Source: Paracoccaceae bacterium
GTDB lineage: Bacteria; Pseudomonadota; Alphaproteobacteria; Rhodobacterales; Rhodobacteraceae
Assembly (NCBI GenBank): GCA_027489355.1
Contig: JAIXZY010000079.1
Coordinates: 1-64,000, forward strand
Reading direction: 5' to 3'
DNA length: 64,000 nucleotides
The notes below the pieces were generated by a model. The model ran no database searches. It worked only from the letters and a program-made list of their open reading frames with translations, and was not told the DNA's origin. Numbering within the stretch: position 1 is the first letter of the stretch; each line of letters opens with the position of its first letter. A program made the translations under genes and the position numbers. Below, in pieces: positions 26,408 through 36,070 of this stretch.

Positions 26408-27181
26408 ATGCTGGAACTGGCGGATGTCTGTGTCCGGCTGGGCCGGCGGCGGGTGCTGGAGGGCATCTCGCTGACTGTCCGCCCGGGTGAACTGCTGGCG
26501 ATCTGCGGTGCGAATGGTGCGGGCAAGAGCACGCTCCTGAAGGCTCTTCTCGGCGAGTTGCCGGCGACCGGTTCCATCCGGCTGGGCGGCCATGACGTCT
26601 TGCGGGCGAAGGCCGCACATCTGGCTCGTCTGCGGGCGGTCCTGCCACAGGAAAGCGAGGTGGCCTTCGGATTCACCCTGGGCGAGATCGTCAGCATGGG
26701 CCGTGAGGCCGGAGATTTCGCAACACGGCCCGAAGTGACGGACCTGGCCCTTGCCGCCGTCGGCCTGGAGCACCGGCAGGCCGAGGACATTCGCAACCTC
26801 TCTGGCGGCGAGCGTCAGCGTGGCCATCTGGCCCGCGCACTTGCCCAGGTCTGGGAGCCGGTCGGTCCGCGCGGCCCCCGCTGGCTGATGCTTGACGAGC
26901 CGGTGGCAAGTCTGGACCTTGGGCACCAGCTGCAGATCATGCGCCTTGCCCGCAGCTATGCCGATGCAGGGGGAGGGGTGGTTGCGATCATGCATGACCT
27001 GAACCTTTCTGCTATGTTTGCCGACAGGATGGCCTTTCTGATCGGCGGACGGCTGGCGGCCAGCGGTTCGCCCCTGGACGTGATGCGGACGGATGTGCTG
27101 GAGGCCGCATACAGGTGCCGGATCGCCCTGAACTCGGCCCCGAAAAGCGGCCCGTGGCTGCTGCCCCAGGCTTGCAGCTGA
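26408..27181 (+). CDS. hmuV: Heme ABC transporter ATP-binding protein HmuV
   Basis: A 257-residue ATPase. Walker A is GANGAGKST, the signature is LSGGERQRGHLARAL, Walker B is WLMLDEPVASLD and the switch His is in IMHDLN. The insertion WEPVGPRGPR between signature and Walker B is typical of HmuV-type heme ATPases. It starts 2 bases after hmuU and ends the operon. The next 262 bases before ureD hold no gene that I can recognise. Confidence 0.95.
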   Translation: MLELADVCVRLGRRRVLEGISLTVRPGELLAICGANGAGKSTLLKALLGELPATGSIRLGGHDVLRAKAAHLARLRAVLPQESEVAFGFTLGEIVSMGREAGDFATRPEVTDLALAAVGLEHRQAEDIRNLSGGERQRGHLARALAQVWEPVGPRGPRWLMLDEPVASLDLGHQLQIMRLARSYADAGGGVVAIMHDLNLSAMFADRMAFLIGGRLAASGSPLDVMRTDVLEAAYRCRIALNSAPKSGPWLLPQACS

Positions 27182-27443
27182 ACGGTCCCGCCGGTCCGCG
27201 AATGCTGCACCTGCCAAAAGCCGATGCCTTGGCGCAGCGACTGTGACGACATGGAAGAAACGACTGTACGAGATATCCCCGGCCGCGGATGGTAGTTCCG
27301 TGAACGGCGCGGAATTGGGCAGACTGCCTGCCCATCGTGCAGATGCGCCCGTTCTTGCCGGCAACGTCGGCCCAGTGAGGTCTTCGCGAATGACCTCGGC
27401 ACCGGATCGACTTACCCCGGCAGTGCGGAAGGTCCGGATCCCC

Positions 27444-28256
27444 ATGATCGCCAACTCCCCACTTTCCCTTGAACGGAGCCACGGCCTTGCCCGGCTTTCC
27501 TTCCGGCAGGATGGCGTCCGGACCCGGTTGGAGCGGCTGCATCAGTCCGGCTCGGCCAAGGCGTTCGTCCACCCGTCGCACAAGGGGCTGGACGTCATTC
27601 TGTTGAACACATCGGGCGGAATGACGGGCGGGGACCGCTTGTCCTATGCGCTGTCGCTGGAGGCGGGCTGCCGGGTGACGGCGGCGACGCAGACGGCCGA
27701 GCGGGCCTATCGGTCCGAGGCGGGCGTGGCGCAGGTGTCGGTCGAGCACGAGGTCGGACCGGGCGCACATCTCGACTGGTTGCCGCAAGAGACGATCCTG
27801 TTTGATGGATCCGCCCTGGACAGGGTGACAACAGTGCGGCTGGGACCGGGCGCATCCTGCCTGACGCTCGAAGCGGTAGTCCTGGGCCGCGCGGCGATGG
27901 GCGAAGTGGTGCGGCGGGTCAGTCTGACGGACAGACGGCAGGTGATCCGGGGCGACGTGCCTGTGCTGGTCGAGCCCTTGCGTCTGGCCGATGCGATGCT
28001 GCAGGCAGGGTTGGGCGTCTTGCAGGACGCCAGGGCTTTTGCCAGCCTTGCGCTGGTAGCCGAGGGCGCCGAAGCGCGCCTGCAGTCGGTGCGGTCAGTT
28101 CTGGATGAACCGGGCGTGTCCGGCGGGGCCTCGGGCTTCGATGGCAGGCTGACGGTGCGGCTGATGGCGGCGGATGGCTGGCCGATGCGGCGGCAAATCC
28201 TGCGGGTGCTGGCGGTGCTGCGCGACGCACCCCTGCCCCGCGTTTGGCAGATGTGA
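27444..28256 (+). CDS. ureD: Urease accessory protein UreD
   Basis: A 270-residue UreD/UreH protein, with LNTSGGMTGGDRL, TQTAERAYRS and LPQETILFDG. It is the scaffold that binds apo-urease and, with UreF and UreG, guides nickel to the active site. ATG 27444 is preferred: it has GGAAGG 10 bases upstream and matches the family start (SPLSLERSHGLARLSF), whereas earlier in-frame starts at 27243 and 27390 add non-conserved residues. It is first gene of the urease operon, and ureA follows 9 bases after its stop. Confidence 0.93.
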   Translation: MIANSPLSLERSHGLARLSFRQDGVRTRLERLHQSGSAKAFVHPSHKGLDVILLNTSGGMTGGDRLSYALSLEAGCRVTAATQTAERAYRSEAGVAQVSVEHEVGPGAHLDWLPQETILFDGSALDRVTTVRLGPGASCLTLEAVVLGRAAMGEVVRRVSLTDRRQVIRGDVPVLVEPLRLADAMLQAGLGVLQDARAFASLALVAEGAEARLQSVRSVLDEPGVSGGASGFDGRLTVRLMAADGWPMRRQILRVLAVLRDAPLPRVWQM

Positions 28257-28265
28257 GGACATGCG

Positions 28266-28568
28266 ATGAACCTGACCCCCCGTGAGCGGGAAAAGCTTCT
28301 GGTCAGCGTGGCAGCCATGGTGGCGCGCGGCCGGCTGGCCCGTGGCGTCAAGCTGAACCACCCCGAAGCGGTGGCGCTGATCACCGATTTCGTCGTCGAA
28401 GGCGCGCGTGATGGTCGCAGCGTGGCCGACCTGATGGAGGCAGGCGCGCATGTGATCCGCGCCGATCAGTGCATGGAGGGCATCCCCGAGATGATCCACT
28501 CCGTCCAGGTCGAGGCAACGTTCCCCGATGGCACCAAGCTTGTCACCGTCCACCACCCGATCCGCTGA
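28266..28568 (+). CDS. ureA: Urease subunit gamma
   Basis: A 100-residue UreA of normal length, starting [16 protein letters not shown] with the central [21 protein letters not shown] and the C-terminal [14 protein letters not shown]. It is a structural subunit of the nickel urease, which hydrolyses urea to ammonia and carbamate in the cytoplasm. It is separate from ureB, as in most Proteobacteria. Confidence 0.98.
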   Translation: MNLTPREREKLLVSVAAMVARGRLARGVKLNHPEAVALITDFVVEGARDGRSVADLMEAGAHVIRADQCMEGIPEMIHSVQVEATFPDGTKLVTVHHPIR

Positions 28569-28578
28569 GAGGCCCCTG

Positions 28579-28752
28579 ATGAAACGTCTTGTTCCCGTTT
28601 TGATGCTGCTGCCCTCTGCCGCGCTGGCCCATCCCGGGGACCACCACGCGACGGGACTCCTCCACCTTCTGACCGAGCCGGACCACCTGGCAATGATCGC
28701 CCTGGTCGTGGCCGTCCTTGGCTATGCCATCTATCGCCGGGTCCGGTCATGA
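28579..28752 (+). CDS. Small membrane protein in the urease operon
   Basis: A 57-residue peptide with an N-terminal signal-like helix ([13 protein letters not shown]), a His-rich loop [14 protein letters not shown], one transmembrane helix [14 protein letters not shown] and an RRVRS tail. It overlaps ureB by 4 bases, which argues that it is translated. The His cluster after the signal region might bind a metal such as nickel, but that is a guess. I do not assign a family. Confidence 0.7.
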   Translation: MKRLVPVLMLLPSAALAHPGDHHATGLLHLLTEPDHLAMIALVVAVLGYAIYRRVRS

Positions 28753-29054
28753 TCCCCGGCGAGGTCCTGCCCGCCGAGGGCGACATCGAGCTGAACGCGG
28801 GTGCGCCCGTCACGGTGCTGATGGTGGCCAACACCGGCGACCGTCCCGTGCAGGTGGGTAGCCACTATCATTTTGCCGAGACGAACGCAGCCCTGTCCTT
28901 CGACCGGGACACGGCGCGGGGCCAGCGGCTGGACATCGCGGCGGGAACGGCGGTGCGGTTCGAGCCGGGGCAGAGCCGTGAGGTGCGGCTGGTGCCCTTT
29001 GGCGGGGCGCGGGTGGTCTACGGGTTCAATCAGAAAGTCATGGGGCCGCTATGA
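28749..29054 (+). CDS. ureB: Urease subunit beta
   Basis: A 101-residue UreB, with [18 protein letters not shown], the highly conserved [19 protein letters not shown] and [16 protein letters not shown]. It is a structural subunit that assembles with UreA and UreC. The 5' end overlaps the small membrane-protein gene by 4 bases. Confidence 0.98.
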   Translation: MIPGEVLPAEGDIELNAGAPVTVLMVANTGDRPVQVGSHYHFAETNAALSFDRDTARGQRLDIAAGTAVRFEPGQSREVRLVPFGGARVVYGFNQKVMGPL

Positions 29055-29179
29055 TCCGCTGGCCGCTTTCCGCCGGGCCTGCAATTGCTGTCGCGCCACT
29101 GTCAGGTGGTTGTGCGTTGGTGCGGTACCCGGGCGCCTCAGCCCGCCCCTTGCCAAGGAGCCAACCATGTTCCCGATGA
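29051..29179 (+). CDS. Possible 42-residue ORF overlapping ureB and the next gene
   Basis: ATG 29051 overlaps the ureB stop by 4 bases and opens a 42-codon frame ([20 protein letters not shown] and on) that ends 13 bases inside the next gene. The coupled position resembles real small genes, but the composition is unremarkable and no family is recognisable. It may be only a chance frame in the 112-base gap. Confidence 0.2.
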   Translation: MIRWPLSAGPAIAVAPLSGGCALVRYPGASARPLPRSQPCSR

Positions 29180-29481
29180 TGACCCCCGCCCAGCTGATCA
29201 GCCTGTCCTTCAAGACCGGGTTCATGCTGGCCGAAGCGCAGATGGTGATCGGGATGCGGATGATGGGGATGGCGGGCCTCTGGCGCGTCACCCCGTCCGA
29301 AAATGCCCGGATGTCCTCCGAGAAGGTCAAGGTGATGGGGCAGTCAGCAGCGGCGGCGACGCAGGCCGTCATGGCCGGAAAGCCGCCTGCATTGATCGCC
29401 GAAGCCGCGCTGAAACCCGTCGCCCGGGCCACCAAGTCCAATGTCAAGCGCCTGGCCGCCCGTGGCCCCGGCCAGCCCTGA
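29167..29481 (+). CDS. Conserved-type hypothetical protein in the urease operon
   Basis: A 104-residue protein between ureB and ureC. It has a methionine-rich N-terminal helix (AEAQMVIGMRMMGMAGLW), a conserved-looking SENARMSSEKVKVMGQSAAAATQAVMAGK and a basic Ala/Pro C-terminus. Helical regions of this kind recall phasin-like or antifreeze-annotated small alphaproteobacterial proteins. It starts after a CAAGGAG site and ends 9 bases before ureC. Its function in urease assembly or elsewhere is unknown. Confidence 0.75.
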   Translation: MFPMMTPAQLISLSFKTGFMLAEAQMVIGMRMMGMAGLWRVTPSENARMSSEKVKVMGQSAAAATQAVMAGKPPALIAEAALKPVARATKSNVKRLAARGPGQP

Positions 29482-29490
29482 GAGGTCCCG

Positions 29491-31197
29491 ATGCCCGCCC
29501 TGATCTCGCGCGCCGCCTATGCCAGCATGTACGGCCCCACCACCGGCGACCGGCTGCGGCTGGGCGATACCGACCTGATCGTCGAGGTGGAGCGCGACCT
29601 TACCACCTATGGCGAGGAGGTGAAGTTCGGCGGCGGCAAGGTGATCCGCGACGGGATGGGGCAGTCGCAGGTCTCCCGCGCACGGGGCGCGATGGACACG
29701 GTGATCACCAACGCGCTGATCATCGACCATACCGGCATCTACAAGGCCGACGTGGGCCTGCGCGACGGGCGGATCGCGGCCATTGGCAAGGCCGGGAACC
29801 CGGACACCCAGCCCGGCGTGACCATCGTCATCGGCCCGGGGACCGAGATCATCGCGGGCGAGGGGCGCATCCTGACCGCAGGCGGGATGGACGCGCATAT
29901 CCATTTCATCTGCCCCCAGCAGGTCGAGGATGCGCTGCATTCCGGCATCACCACGATGCTCGGCGGCGGCACCGGCCCGGCGCATGGGACTTTGGCGACG
30001 ACCTGCACCCCCGGCCCCTGGCATCTGGGGCGGATGATCCAGGCGGCGGATGGGTTGCCGATGAACCTGGCCTTTGCCGGGAAGGGCAACGCCAGCCTGC
30101 CCGAGGGGATCGTCGAGCAGGTGCGTGGCGGCGCGGCGGCACTAAAGCTGCATGAGGATTGGGGGACCACCCCTGGGGCCATCGACTGCTGCCTTTCCGT
30201 CGCCGACGAGATGGACGTGCAGGTGATGATCCACACCGACACGCTGAACGAAAGCGGGTTCGTCGAAAACACCCTCGCCGCCTTCAAGGGCCGCACGATC
30301 CACGCCTTCCACACCGAAGGCGCAGGCGGCGGCCATGCGCCGGACATCATGAAGGTGGTGGGCTGGCAGAACGTGCTGCCGTCCTCGACCAACCCGACGA
30401 TGCACTACACGGTGAACACCGTGGAGGAACATCTCGACATGCTGATGGTCTGCCACCACCTCGACAAGCGCATCCCCGAGGACGTCGCCTTTGCCGAAAG
30501 CCGCATCCGGCGCGAGACGATCGCGGCCGAGGATGTGCTGCACGACATGGGGGCCTTCTCAGTGATCTCGTCGGACAGCCAAGCGATGGGCCGGGTGGGC
30601 GAGGTGATCACCCGCACCTGGCAGACCGCGCACAAGATGAAGGTCCAGCGCGGGCGGCTGGCGGAAGAGCAGGGGCAGAACGACAACCTCCGTGTCCGCC
30701 GCTACATCGCCAAGTACACGATCAACCCGGCCATCGTGCACGGGATCAGCCAGCACATCGGCAGCGTCGAGGTCGGCAAGCGCGCCGATCTGGTGCTCTG
30801 GAACCCCGCCTTCTTCGGCGCCAAGCCCGAGATGGTGCTGATCGGCGGCATGATCACCGAGGCGCAGATGGGCGACCCGAACGGGTCGATCCCGGTGCAG
30901 CCGATGTATTCCCGGCCCATGTTCGGCGCGCAGGGGCGGGCGGTGGAACGCTCCGCCGTGATGTTCGTCTCGAAAGCCGCGCAGGAGGATGATCTTCGCG
31001 GGCGGCTGGGCATCGCCAAGGATACGCTGGCGGTCGAGAACACCCGGAACATCCAGAAGCGCGACATGATCCACAACTCGACCACCCCCAAGGTCGAGAT
31101 ACACCCCGAAACCTACGAAGTCCGCGCCGACGGCGAAGTCATCACCTGCGCCCCCGCGAAGGAGCTTCCCCTCGCGCAGCGCTATTTCCTGTTCTGA
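29491..31197 (+). CDS. ureC: Urease subunit alpha (catalytic)
   Basis: A 568-residue UreC. All dinickel ligands can be seen with a +2 offset from Klebsiella numbering: His136 and His138 (DAHIHF), carbamylated Lys219 ([10 protein letters not shown]), His248 (MIHTD), His274 (HAFHTE) and Asp362 (SSDSQ). The flexible-flap Cys321 and His322-His323 (CHHLD) are present. The enzyme is therefore expected to be active once nickel is inserted by UreDEFG. ureE starts one base after the stop. Confidence 0.99.
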   Translation: MPALISRAAYASMYGPTTGDRLRLGDTDLIVEVERDLTTYGEEVKFGGGKVIRDGMGQSQVSRARGAMDTVITNALIIDHTGIYKADVGLRDGRIAAIGKAGNPDTQPGVTIVIGPGTEIIAGEGRILTAGGMDAHIHFICPQQVEDALHSGITTMLGGGTGPAHGTLATTCTPGPWHLGRMIQAADGLPMNLAFAGKGNASLPEGIVEQVRGGAAALKLHEDWGTTPGAIDCCLSVADEMDVQVMIHTDTLNESGFVENTLAAFKGRTIHAFHTEGAGGGHAPDIMKVVGWQNVLPSSTNPTMHYTVNTVEEHLDMLMVCHHLDKRIPEDVAFAESRIRRETIAAEDVLHDMGAFSVISSDSQAMGRVGEVITRTWQTAHKMKVQRGRLAEEQGQNDNLRVRRYIAKYTINPAIVHGISQHIGSVEVGKRADLVLWNPAFFGAKPEMVLIGGMITEAQMGDPNGSIPVQPMYSRPMFGAQGRAVERSAVMFVSKAAQEDDLRGRLGIAKDTLAVENTRNIQKRDMIHNSTTPKVEIHPETYEVRADGEVITCAPAKELPLAQRYFLF

Positions 31198-31198
31198 C

Positions 31199-31711
31199 AT
31201 GACCACGCTTCTGAAATCCGCCCCGCCCCTCGCCCATGACCGGGTCGTCCTGGACTACGACCAGCGCCTGTTGCGGCGGAAGCTGCTGACCACGGCGGGA
31301 GGGCGCGAGTTCCTTGTGGACCTGCCGTCGGTCACCAACCTCGACGACTACTGGGGCTTCCAGGTCGACGGGTTGAACATCGAGATCGTCCCCGCCCCCG
31401 AATCCGTGCTGGTCATCACCGGGGACCTCACGCGCCTCGCCTGGCACATCGGCAACCGCCACACGCCCTGCCAGATCCACCCCGACCGCTTGGTCATCCG
31501 CGAGGATCACGTGCTGGAGCGCATGCTTCAAGGTCTAGGTGCCACGATCCGGCGCGAGAGCCTGCCGTTCAAGCCCGAGGGCGGGGCCTATGGCCACGGC
31601 CGAACGATGGGCCATTCGCATGGCGACGACCACCATGACGCCGAGCAGTTCGGCTGGCACCACCACGGCGACGGGCAGATGCATTTCCATGCGCCGAAGA
31701 GCGCAAAGTGA
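31199..31711 (+). CDS. ureE: Urease accessory protein UreE (nickel metallochaperone)
   Basis: A 170-residue UreE. The N-terminal domain has LDYDQRLLRRKLLTTAGGREFLVDLP and the metal-binding domain has AWHIGNRHTPCQI and DHVLERMLQGLGATI. The C-terminal tail is His-rich (MGHSHGDDHHD, WHHHGDGQMHFH), a nickel store or delivery tail seen in some UreE proteins. It overlaps ureF by 4 bases. Confidence 0.96.
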   Translation: MTTLLKSAPPLAHDRVVLDYDQRLLRRKLLTTAGGREFLVDLPSVTNLDDYWGFQVDGLNIEIVPAPESVLVITGDLTRLAWHIGNRHTPCQIHPDRLVIREDHVLERMLQGLGATIRRESLPFKPEGGAYGHGRTMGHSHGDDHHDAEQFGWHHHGDGQMHFHAPKSAK

Positions 31712-32340
31712 CCGCGCTCCTCACCCTAGTGCAGTGGCTCTCCCCCGCCTTCCCGACCGGGGCCTTCGCCTACAGCCACGGGCTGGAACGGGTGATCGCC
31801 GGCGGGGACGTGACCGATGCAGCAAGTCTTGAGACGTGGCTTAGGAATGTCCTGCACTACGGCGCGGGGTGGCAGGATGCGGTGCTGCTCACCCACGCGC
31901 TGGCCGCAGGCGCGGATCATGCGGCACTCGATGCGCTCGCGCGCGCCTTGGCGCCGTCGGCCGAGCGGTTGCAGGAAAGCGCAGAACAGGGTGCAGCACT
32001 GGCGCGGATGCTGTCTGGGCTGACCGGACGGGCGCTGCCGGCGCGGATGCTGCCGGTGGCAGTTGGCGAGGCGGCCGCGCCGCTGGGCCTGCCGGCCGGT
32101 CAGGTGGCGCAGTTATACCTGCAGGGTTTTGCCGGCAACCTGTGTACGCTTGCCACGCGGCATGTGCCTCTTGGCCAAAGCGAAGGACAAGGCGTGCTGG
32201 CGCGGCTCCTGCCGGAAATCGAAGTGCTGGGAAGCTGGGCGGCCGTTGCCTCGCTGGAGGATCTGGGAAGTTCGGCTCTGGCCGCGGACCTTGCGGCGTT
32301 TCAGCATGAGATCATGGATGTGAGGATTTTCCGGACATGA
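31708..32340 (+). CDS. ureF: Urease accessory protein UreF
   Basis: A 210-residue UreF beginning with the conserved [21 protein letters not shown]. It is an all-helical protein that bridges UreD and UreG during urease activation. It overlaps ureE at its start and ureG at its end by 4 bases each. Confidence 0.95.
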   Translation: MTALLTLVQWLSPAFPTGAFAYSHGLERVIAGGDVTDAASLETWLRNVLHYGAGWQDAVLLTHALAAGADHAALDALARALAPSAERLQESAEQGAALARMLSGLTGRALPARMLPVAVGEAAAPLGLPAGQVAQLYLQGFAGNLCTLATRHVPLGQSEGQGVLARLLPEIEVLGSWAAVASLEDLGSSALAADLAAFQHEIMDVRIFRT

Positions 32341-32966
32341 CGACGCATGGACCGTTGCGGGTGGGAATCGGCGGGCCGGTGGGGGCGGGGAAAACCACGC
32401 TGACCGAAAAGCTTGCCCGCGCGCTTGGCTCCCGGCTATCGATGGCTGTCATCACCAACGACATCTACACCCGCGAGGATGCCGAGGCGCTGACCCGCGC
32501 CCAGGTCCTGCCCGCGTCCCGCATCCGGGGCGTCGAAACCGGCGGCTGTCCCCATACCGCGATCCGCGAGGACGCCTCGATCAACCTCGCCGCCGTGGCC
32601 GACCTGAACCGCGCTTTCCCCGACCTCGACCTGATCTTGATCGAGAGCGGGGGTGACAACCTTGCTGCCACCTTCAGCCCAGAGCTTGCGGACCTGACGA
32701 TCTATGTCATCGACACGGCGGCCGGACAGGACATTCCGCGCAAGCGCGGGCCCGGGGTGACGAAATCGGACCTTCTGGTCGTGAACAAGACCGACCTCGC
32801 CCCGCATGTCGGAGTCGATCTGGACCTGCTCGAGGCCGACACGGCAAAGGCGCGCGGCAATCGGCCCTATGCAATGGCCCAGCTGCGGCACGGGATCGGC
32901 GTGCAAGAGGTGGTCGACTTCATCGTGAAACACGGCGGCATGCAGCCGCGGGGTGACGCGAGGTAA
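32337..32966 (+). CDS. ureG: Urease accessory GTPase UreG
   Basis: A 209-residue SIMIBI GTPase. The P-loop is [11 protein letters not shown], followed by [10 protein letters not shown], the metal-binding CPH in [34 protein letters not shown] and the guanine-specificity [10 protein letters not shown]. It hydrolyses GTP to drive nickel transfer into UreC. It is the last gene of the operon; about 140 bases without a gene follow. Confidence 0.98.
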   Translation: MTTHGPLRVGIGGPVGAGKTTLTEKLARALGSRLSMAVITNDIYTREDAEALTRAQVLPASRIRGVETGGCPHTAIREDASINLAAVADLNRAFPDLDLILIESGGDNLAATFSPELADLTIYVIDTAAGQDIPRKRGPGVTKSDLLVVNKTDLAPHVGVDLDLLEADTAKARGNRPYAMAQLRHGIGVQEVVDFIVKHGGMQPRGDAR

Positions 32967-33056
32967 GCAAGGGTTCTTGCTTCATCCGCTGCGGGCGGCC
33001 CCTGCCGACTGATGACAGCGCCTGCTGGCCGGAAGACCCGGCCTGCGGCTGCAAAC

Positions 33057-33087
33057 GGAAAGGGCCAGCGGCTTGCGCCCCTGGCCC
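33057..33087 (-). terminator. Probable terminator of the leftward gene at 33106
   Basis: GGGCCAG (33062-33068) and CTGGCCC (33081-33087) form a 7-base stem. Read on the minus strand the stem is followed by TTTCC. It lies 19 bases beyond the stop of the secreted-protein gene and probably also separates it from the urease operon. Confidence 0.5.
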
Positions 33088-33105
33088 GTCCCAGCACCGA
33101 TGGGC

Positions 33106-33918
33106 TCAGTTGGTCAGCAGGTAATAGCTGTTCCGCGACCCGCCCATGTTCTGCACGGTCACATAGAAATAGCCGTCCCATGCCGGGGTCCAGTCGCAAT
33201 ACAGCTTGTCCGACCAACTCACGTCGTAGCAGATCACATTGCCGTTCTCGTCCGTGACCGCAACGTCGAGGTTCGCGTCCCCGTCGCCCACCACCGCAAC
33301 CTCGGCGTAGGAGTTGCCGTAATACGGGATCTCCCAGACATCGGTCTGCCCGGCCGGCAGCCGCGAGAGCCATTCGACCGCACCACCGATCCTGCCCCGG
33401 CCGGTTTCGGCCATCGCGTCCTCGATCACGCCCAGCAGCGCCTCGTCGTCGGCTGCCAGCTCCTTGGCCTTGGCGAACATCGCATCCGCGGTCACCGGGG
33501 CGTCGGCAGCGCCTTCGTCCTCGTTCGCGGCGCTGAAGAAGGTAGCCTTGGCCACAGCGCGCGGGGTGCCGTCGTTCATCATCGGTGCCGGCGCGGCCGG
33601 GGCGGCAGGGGCCGCCTTCTTCGCAAAGGCGGCCTGGTCGACCGTGACCTTCGCCGGGTCCAGGGCGGCGGCCTCTGCCGTCTTGACCTCGACCGACGCG
33701 GCAAGCTTGGCCGCTGCCAGGACCGTCACTGCATCACCCTGAGCCCCGCCCACGGCATAAAGTTCTTGCGCAAGGCCCACGGTCGAGGCCGCCCCCGGCG
33801 CTGCGCCCTCGGCCACGGCGCCGACGTTCGGACCGCTCTTGTCCTGGGCGAGTGAGGGAAGCGCCACGGCAGCCAGGGCAGTGGTGGCAAGGGCGAACGA
33901 AATTCCTTTAAGCGTCAT
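33106..33918 (-). CDS. Secreted protein with a PPC-like C-terminal domain (copy 1)
   Basis: A 270-residue protein with a Sec signal peptide (ISFALATTALAAVALPSLAQ), an Ala-rich middle (APAAPAAPAPM), and a compact C-terminal beta-domain with YAEVAVVGDGDANLDVAVTD, CYDV, CDWTPAWDGYFYVTVQ and the terminal NSYYLLTN. This last part resembles bacterial pre-peptidase C-terminal (PPC) domains, with a likely Cys-Cys disulfide. Start 33918 gives the signal peptide directly. The paralogue at 34027 has the same C-terminal plan. Periplasmic or surface location is inferred; function is unknown. Confidence 0.8.
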   Translation of the reverse strand: MTLKGISFALATTALAAVALPSLAQDKSGPNVGAVAEGAAPGAASTVGLAQELYAVGGAQGDAVTVLAAAKLAASVEVKTAEAAALDPAKVTVDQAAFAKKAAPAAPAAPAPMMNDGTPRAVAKATFFSAANEDEGAADAPVTADAMFAKAKELAADDEALLGVIEDAMAETGRGRIGGAVEWLSRLPAGQTDVWEIPYYGNSYAEVAVVGDGDANLDVAVTDENGNVICYDVSWSDKLYCDWTPAWDGYFYVTVQNMGGSRNSYYLLTN

Positions 33919-34026
33919 GTCGGCCTCTATCGGTTGGCCGTCCTGCCAGGGACGGAATGGGCGGATCATCGCAGGTGTTCACGAAGTTGAGAAGTCGGGT
34001 TTCCGTGACAAATTCCGTCACTTGGA

Positions 34027-34704
34027 TCAGTTTCCCAGCAGACGATAGCTGTTACGCGCCGCGCCCCCGTTGTGGATCGTGACCTGGAAGAAGCCGTTGC
34101 GCGCCGGTGAAAACCGGCAGAGCGAGGGCGAGGCAGTCGCGGGCACGGCGCAGACCACACCTCCGCCGTCGTCGGTGACCGTCATGCCAAGGCCGCTATC
34201 CCCGTCCCCGATCAGCCCGATCTCGGCCAGCGTTTCACCCGGCAGCACCAGCAGCCAACTGTCGCTCTGGCCGCCGTCCAGCGTCGCCGAGGTGCTGATG
34301 GCCGTCGGACGCCGCCCATGCGGAAGCTGGGCGTCCAGATCGTACACCAGGTCCTGCAGATCGGGATCGTCCCCCGCAAGACCTTGCGCCAGGGCGATTG
34401 CGGCGCTGCCGGCCGGATCGGGCGCGGTCGCGGCCCCCTCAGGCTGATCGGGCGAGGATGCCCCGGCCGTGGTGCGCCTCCATCCCGCCGGCGGGCGCAG
34501 CGTGACCTCTCTCGCAAGGCGGATCGCGGTGATGAGAAGCACCGGGTCTCCTACGGCAAGGGCCTGTTCATAGGCTCTCTGCGCAAGGATCAGCTGCGCG
34601 GCTGCACCCGGCGACCCGCTCTGGTCGGCGGAAAGATTGGGGGTCTCGGCCCGGGCAGGCAGGCTCAGGACAAGCAGCAGGAAAGTCAGGAGGGCGGCGC
34701 GCAT
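34027..34704 (-). CDS. Secreted protein with a PPC-like C-terminal domain (copy 2)
   Basis: A 225-residue paralogue of the downstream gene. The signal peptide ALLTFLLLVLSLPARAE is followed by a helical stretch (AAAQLILAQRAYEQALAVGD, AIRLAREVTLRP), then the beta-domain with LAEIGLIGDGDSGLGMTVTDDGG, CAVPATASPSLCRFSPARNGFFQVTIHN and the end NSYRLLGN. It shares with copy 1 the GDGD..L...VTD, two Cys, NGFF/DGYF and NSY.LL.N landmarks. The tandem arrangement (108-base gap, same strand) points to gene duplication. No enzymatic motif is visible. Confidence 0.8.
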   Translation of the reverse strand: MRAALLTFLLLVLSLPARAETPNLSADQSGSPGAAAQLILAQRAYEQALAVGDPVLLITAIRLAREVTLRPPAGWRRTTAGASSPDQPEGAATAPDPAGSAAIALAQGLAGDDPDLQDLVYDLDAQLPHGRRPTAISTSATLDGGQSDSWLLVLPGETLAEIGLIGDGDSGLGMTVTDDGGGVVCAVPATASPSLCRFSPARNGFFQVTIHNGGAARNSYRLLGN

Positions 34705-34815
34705 GGCAACTTCTTGATGTGAGATGCGAGTCTGGCAAAGCGGCGCGGAAGGAACAAGCCGGAAAGCTTTTCGCCCCGCCCGTTTCACGTTAGCAGGTGT
34801 CCAGAGAGGTGACAC

Positions 34816-35964
34816 ATGCGCGATATCCTGGACAGGCTGCTGGCCTTCGACACCGTGAGTTCCAGGCCCAACATGGCCTTGCTGGACTATGTGAAGGGCC
34901 TGCTCGAGGCGGCGGGCCTGCGGGTTCTTCTGGTTCCGGACGCCTCGGGCGGCAAGGCGAACCTTTTTGCCTCCACCGGCCCCGATGGGGTGGGGGGCGT
35001 CATGCTGTCCGGCCACACGGATGTCGTGCCGGTCGAAGGGCAGCACTGGACCAGACCGCCCTTCGCCTTGACCGAGGCGGAGGGGCGCTACTACGGGCGC
35101 GGGGCGGCGGACATGAAGGGCGTCGGCGCCGGCGCGATCGAGGCGATGCTGCTGGCCGCGCGCCGCCCGCTGAAGGTCCCGCTGCATCTGGCGCTGTCTT
35201 ATGACGAGGAGATCGGCTGCATGGGGGTGCGGAGCCTGATCGACCTGCTTGCCACCGCCCCGGTAAGGCCCCGCTTCTGCATCGTGGGGGAGCCGACGGG
35301 AATGCAGGTCGCGACCGGCCACAAGGGCAAGGTCGCACTGAGGGCGACCTGCGTGGGGCGGGAGGGGCATTCGGCGCTGGCTCCGCTGGCCTTGAATGCC
35401 CTGCACCTGGCGGGGGATTTCCTGGCGGCGGTGCGGCGGGTGCAGGCCGAGGTGGCGGAAAGCGGGCTGCGCGACGGGGACTACGACGTGCCGTATTCGA
35501 CGCTGCACGTGGGTAAGATGGCCGGCGGCGTGCAGGTCAACATCGTGCCGAACCATGCGGCGATGGATTTCGAGATCCGCTCTCTGGCTGGCGAGGACGT
35601 GGCCGGGCTGATCCGGCGGCTGGAGGATGAGGCGGAGGCGATCGTGGCGCCCCTGCGGGCCGAGTTCCCGGAGGCGGCGATCCGGGTGGAGCGGCTCTGG
35701 GACTACCCCGGCCTCGGCACCCCCTCGGACGCCGAGGTGGTGCGCTTCGTGAAGGGGCTGACCGGGGCGAACGGAACGATCAAGGTTGCCTTCGGGACCG
35801 AGGGCGGGCTGTTCGATGCCCGTCTTGGGGTGCCGACGGTGATCTGCGGGCCGGGGTCGATGGCCCAGGGTCACAAGCCGGACGAATTTGTCTCGGTCGA
35901 GCAGGTGGAGCGGTGCCGGGGGATGCTGGCGGCGCTGGTGGATCGGCTGGAGGCTGGGTTCTAG
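34816..35964 (+). CDS. argE: Acetylornithine deacetylase-like M20 peptidase
   Basis: A 382-residue M20 metallopeptidase. Metal and catalytic motifs are all present: SGHTDVVPV (His and catalytic Asp), GRGAADMKG (bridging Asp), DEEIGC (catalytic Glu), GEPT and the final GPGSMAQGHKPDEFV. The sequence from DRLLAFDTVS is typical of ArgE, which removes acetate from N2-acetylornithine in arginine synthesis. Other M20 deacylases share these motifs, so the exact substrate is probable rather than certain. It stands alone, preceded by an AGAGAGG site. Confidence 0.88.
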   Translation: MRDILDRLLAFDTVSSRPNMALLDYVKGLLEAAGLRVLLVPDASGGKANLFASTGPDGVGGVMLSGHTDVVPVEGQHWTRPPFALTEAEGRYYGRGAADMKGVGAGAIEAMLLAARRPLKVPLHLALSYDEEIGCMGVRSLIDLLATAPVRPRFCIVGEPTGMQVATGHKGKVALRATCVGREGHSALAPLALNALHLAGDFLAAVRRVQAEVAESGLRDGDYDVPYSTLHVGKMAGGVQVNIVPNHAAMDFEIRSLAGEDVAGLIRRLEDEAEAIVAPLRAEFPEAAIRVERLWDYPGLGTPSDAEVVRFVKGLTGANGTIKVAFGTEGGLFDARLGVPTVICGPGSMAQGHKPDEFVSVEQVERCRGMLAALVDRLEAGF

Positions 35965-36070
35965 CCGGTCTGTCCACGGTGGACATTTCCGGATTGCCGT
36001 TTTCAGCCAATGGGTTGGCCGTGGGCGGCAAGGGTTTGTTAACCAGGGGTCCGGGCTTCTTGACTGACCC

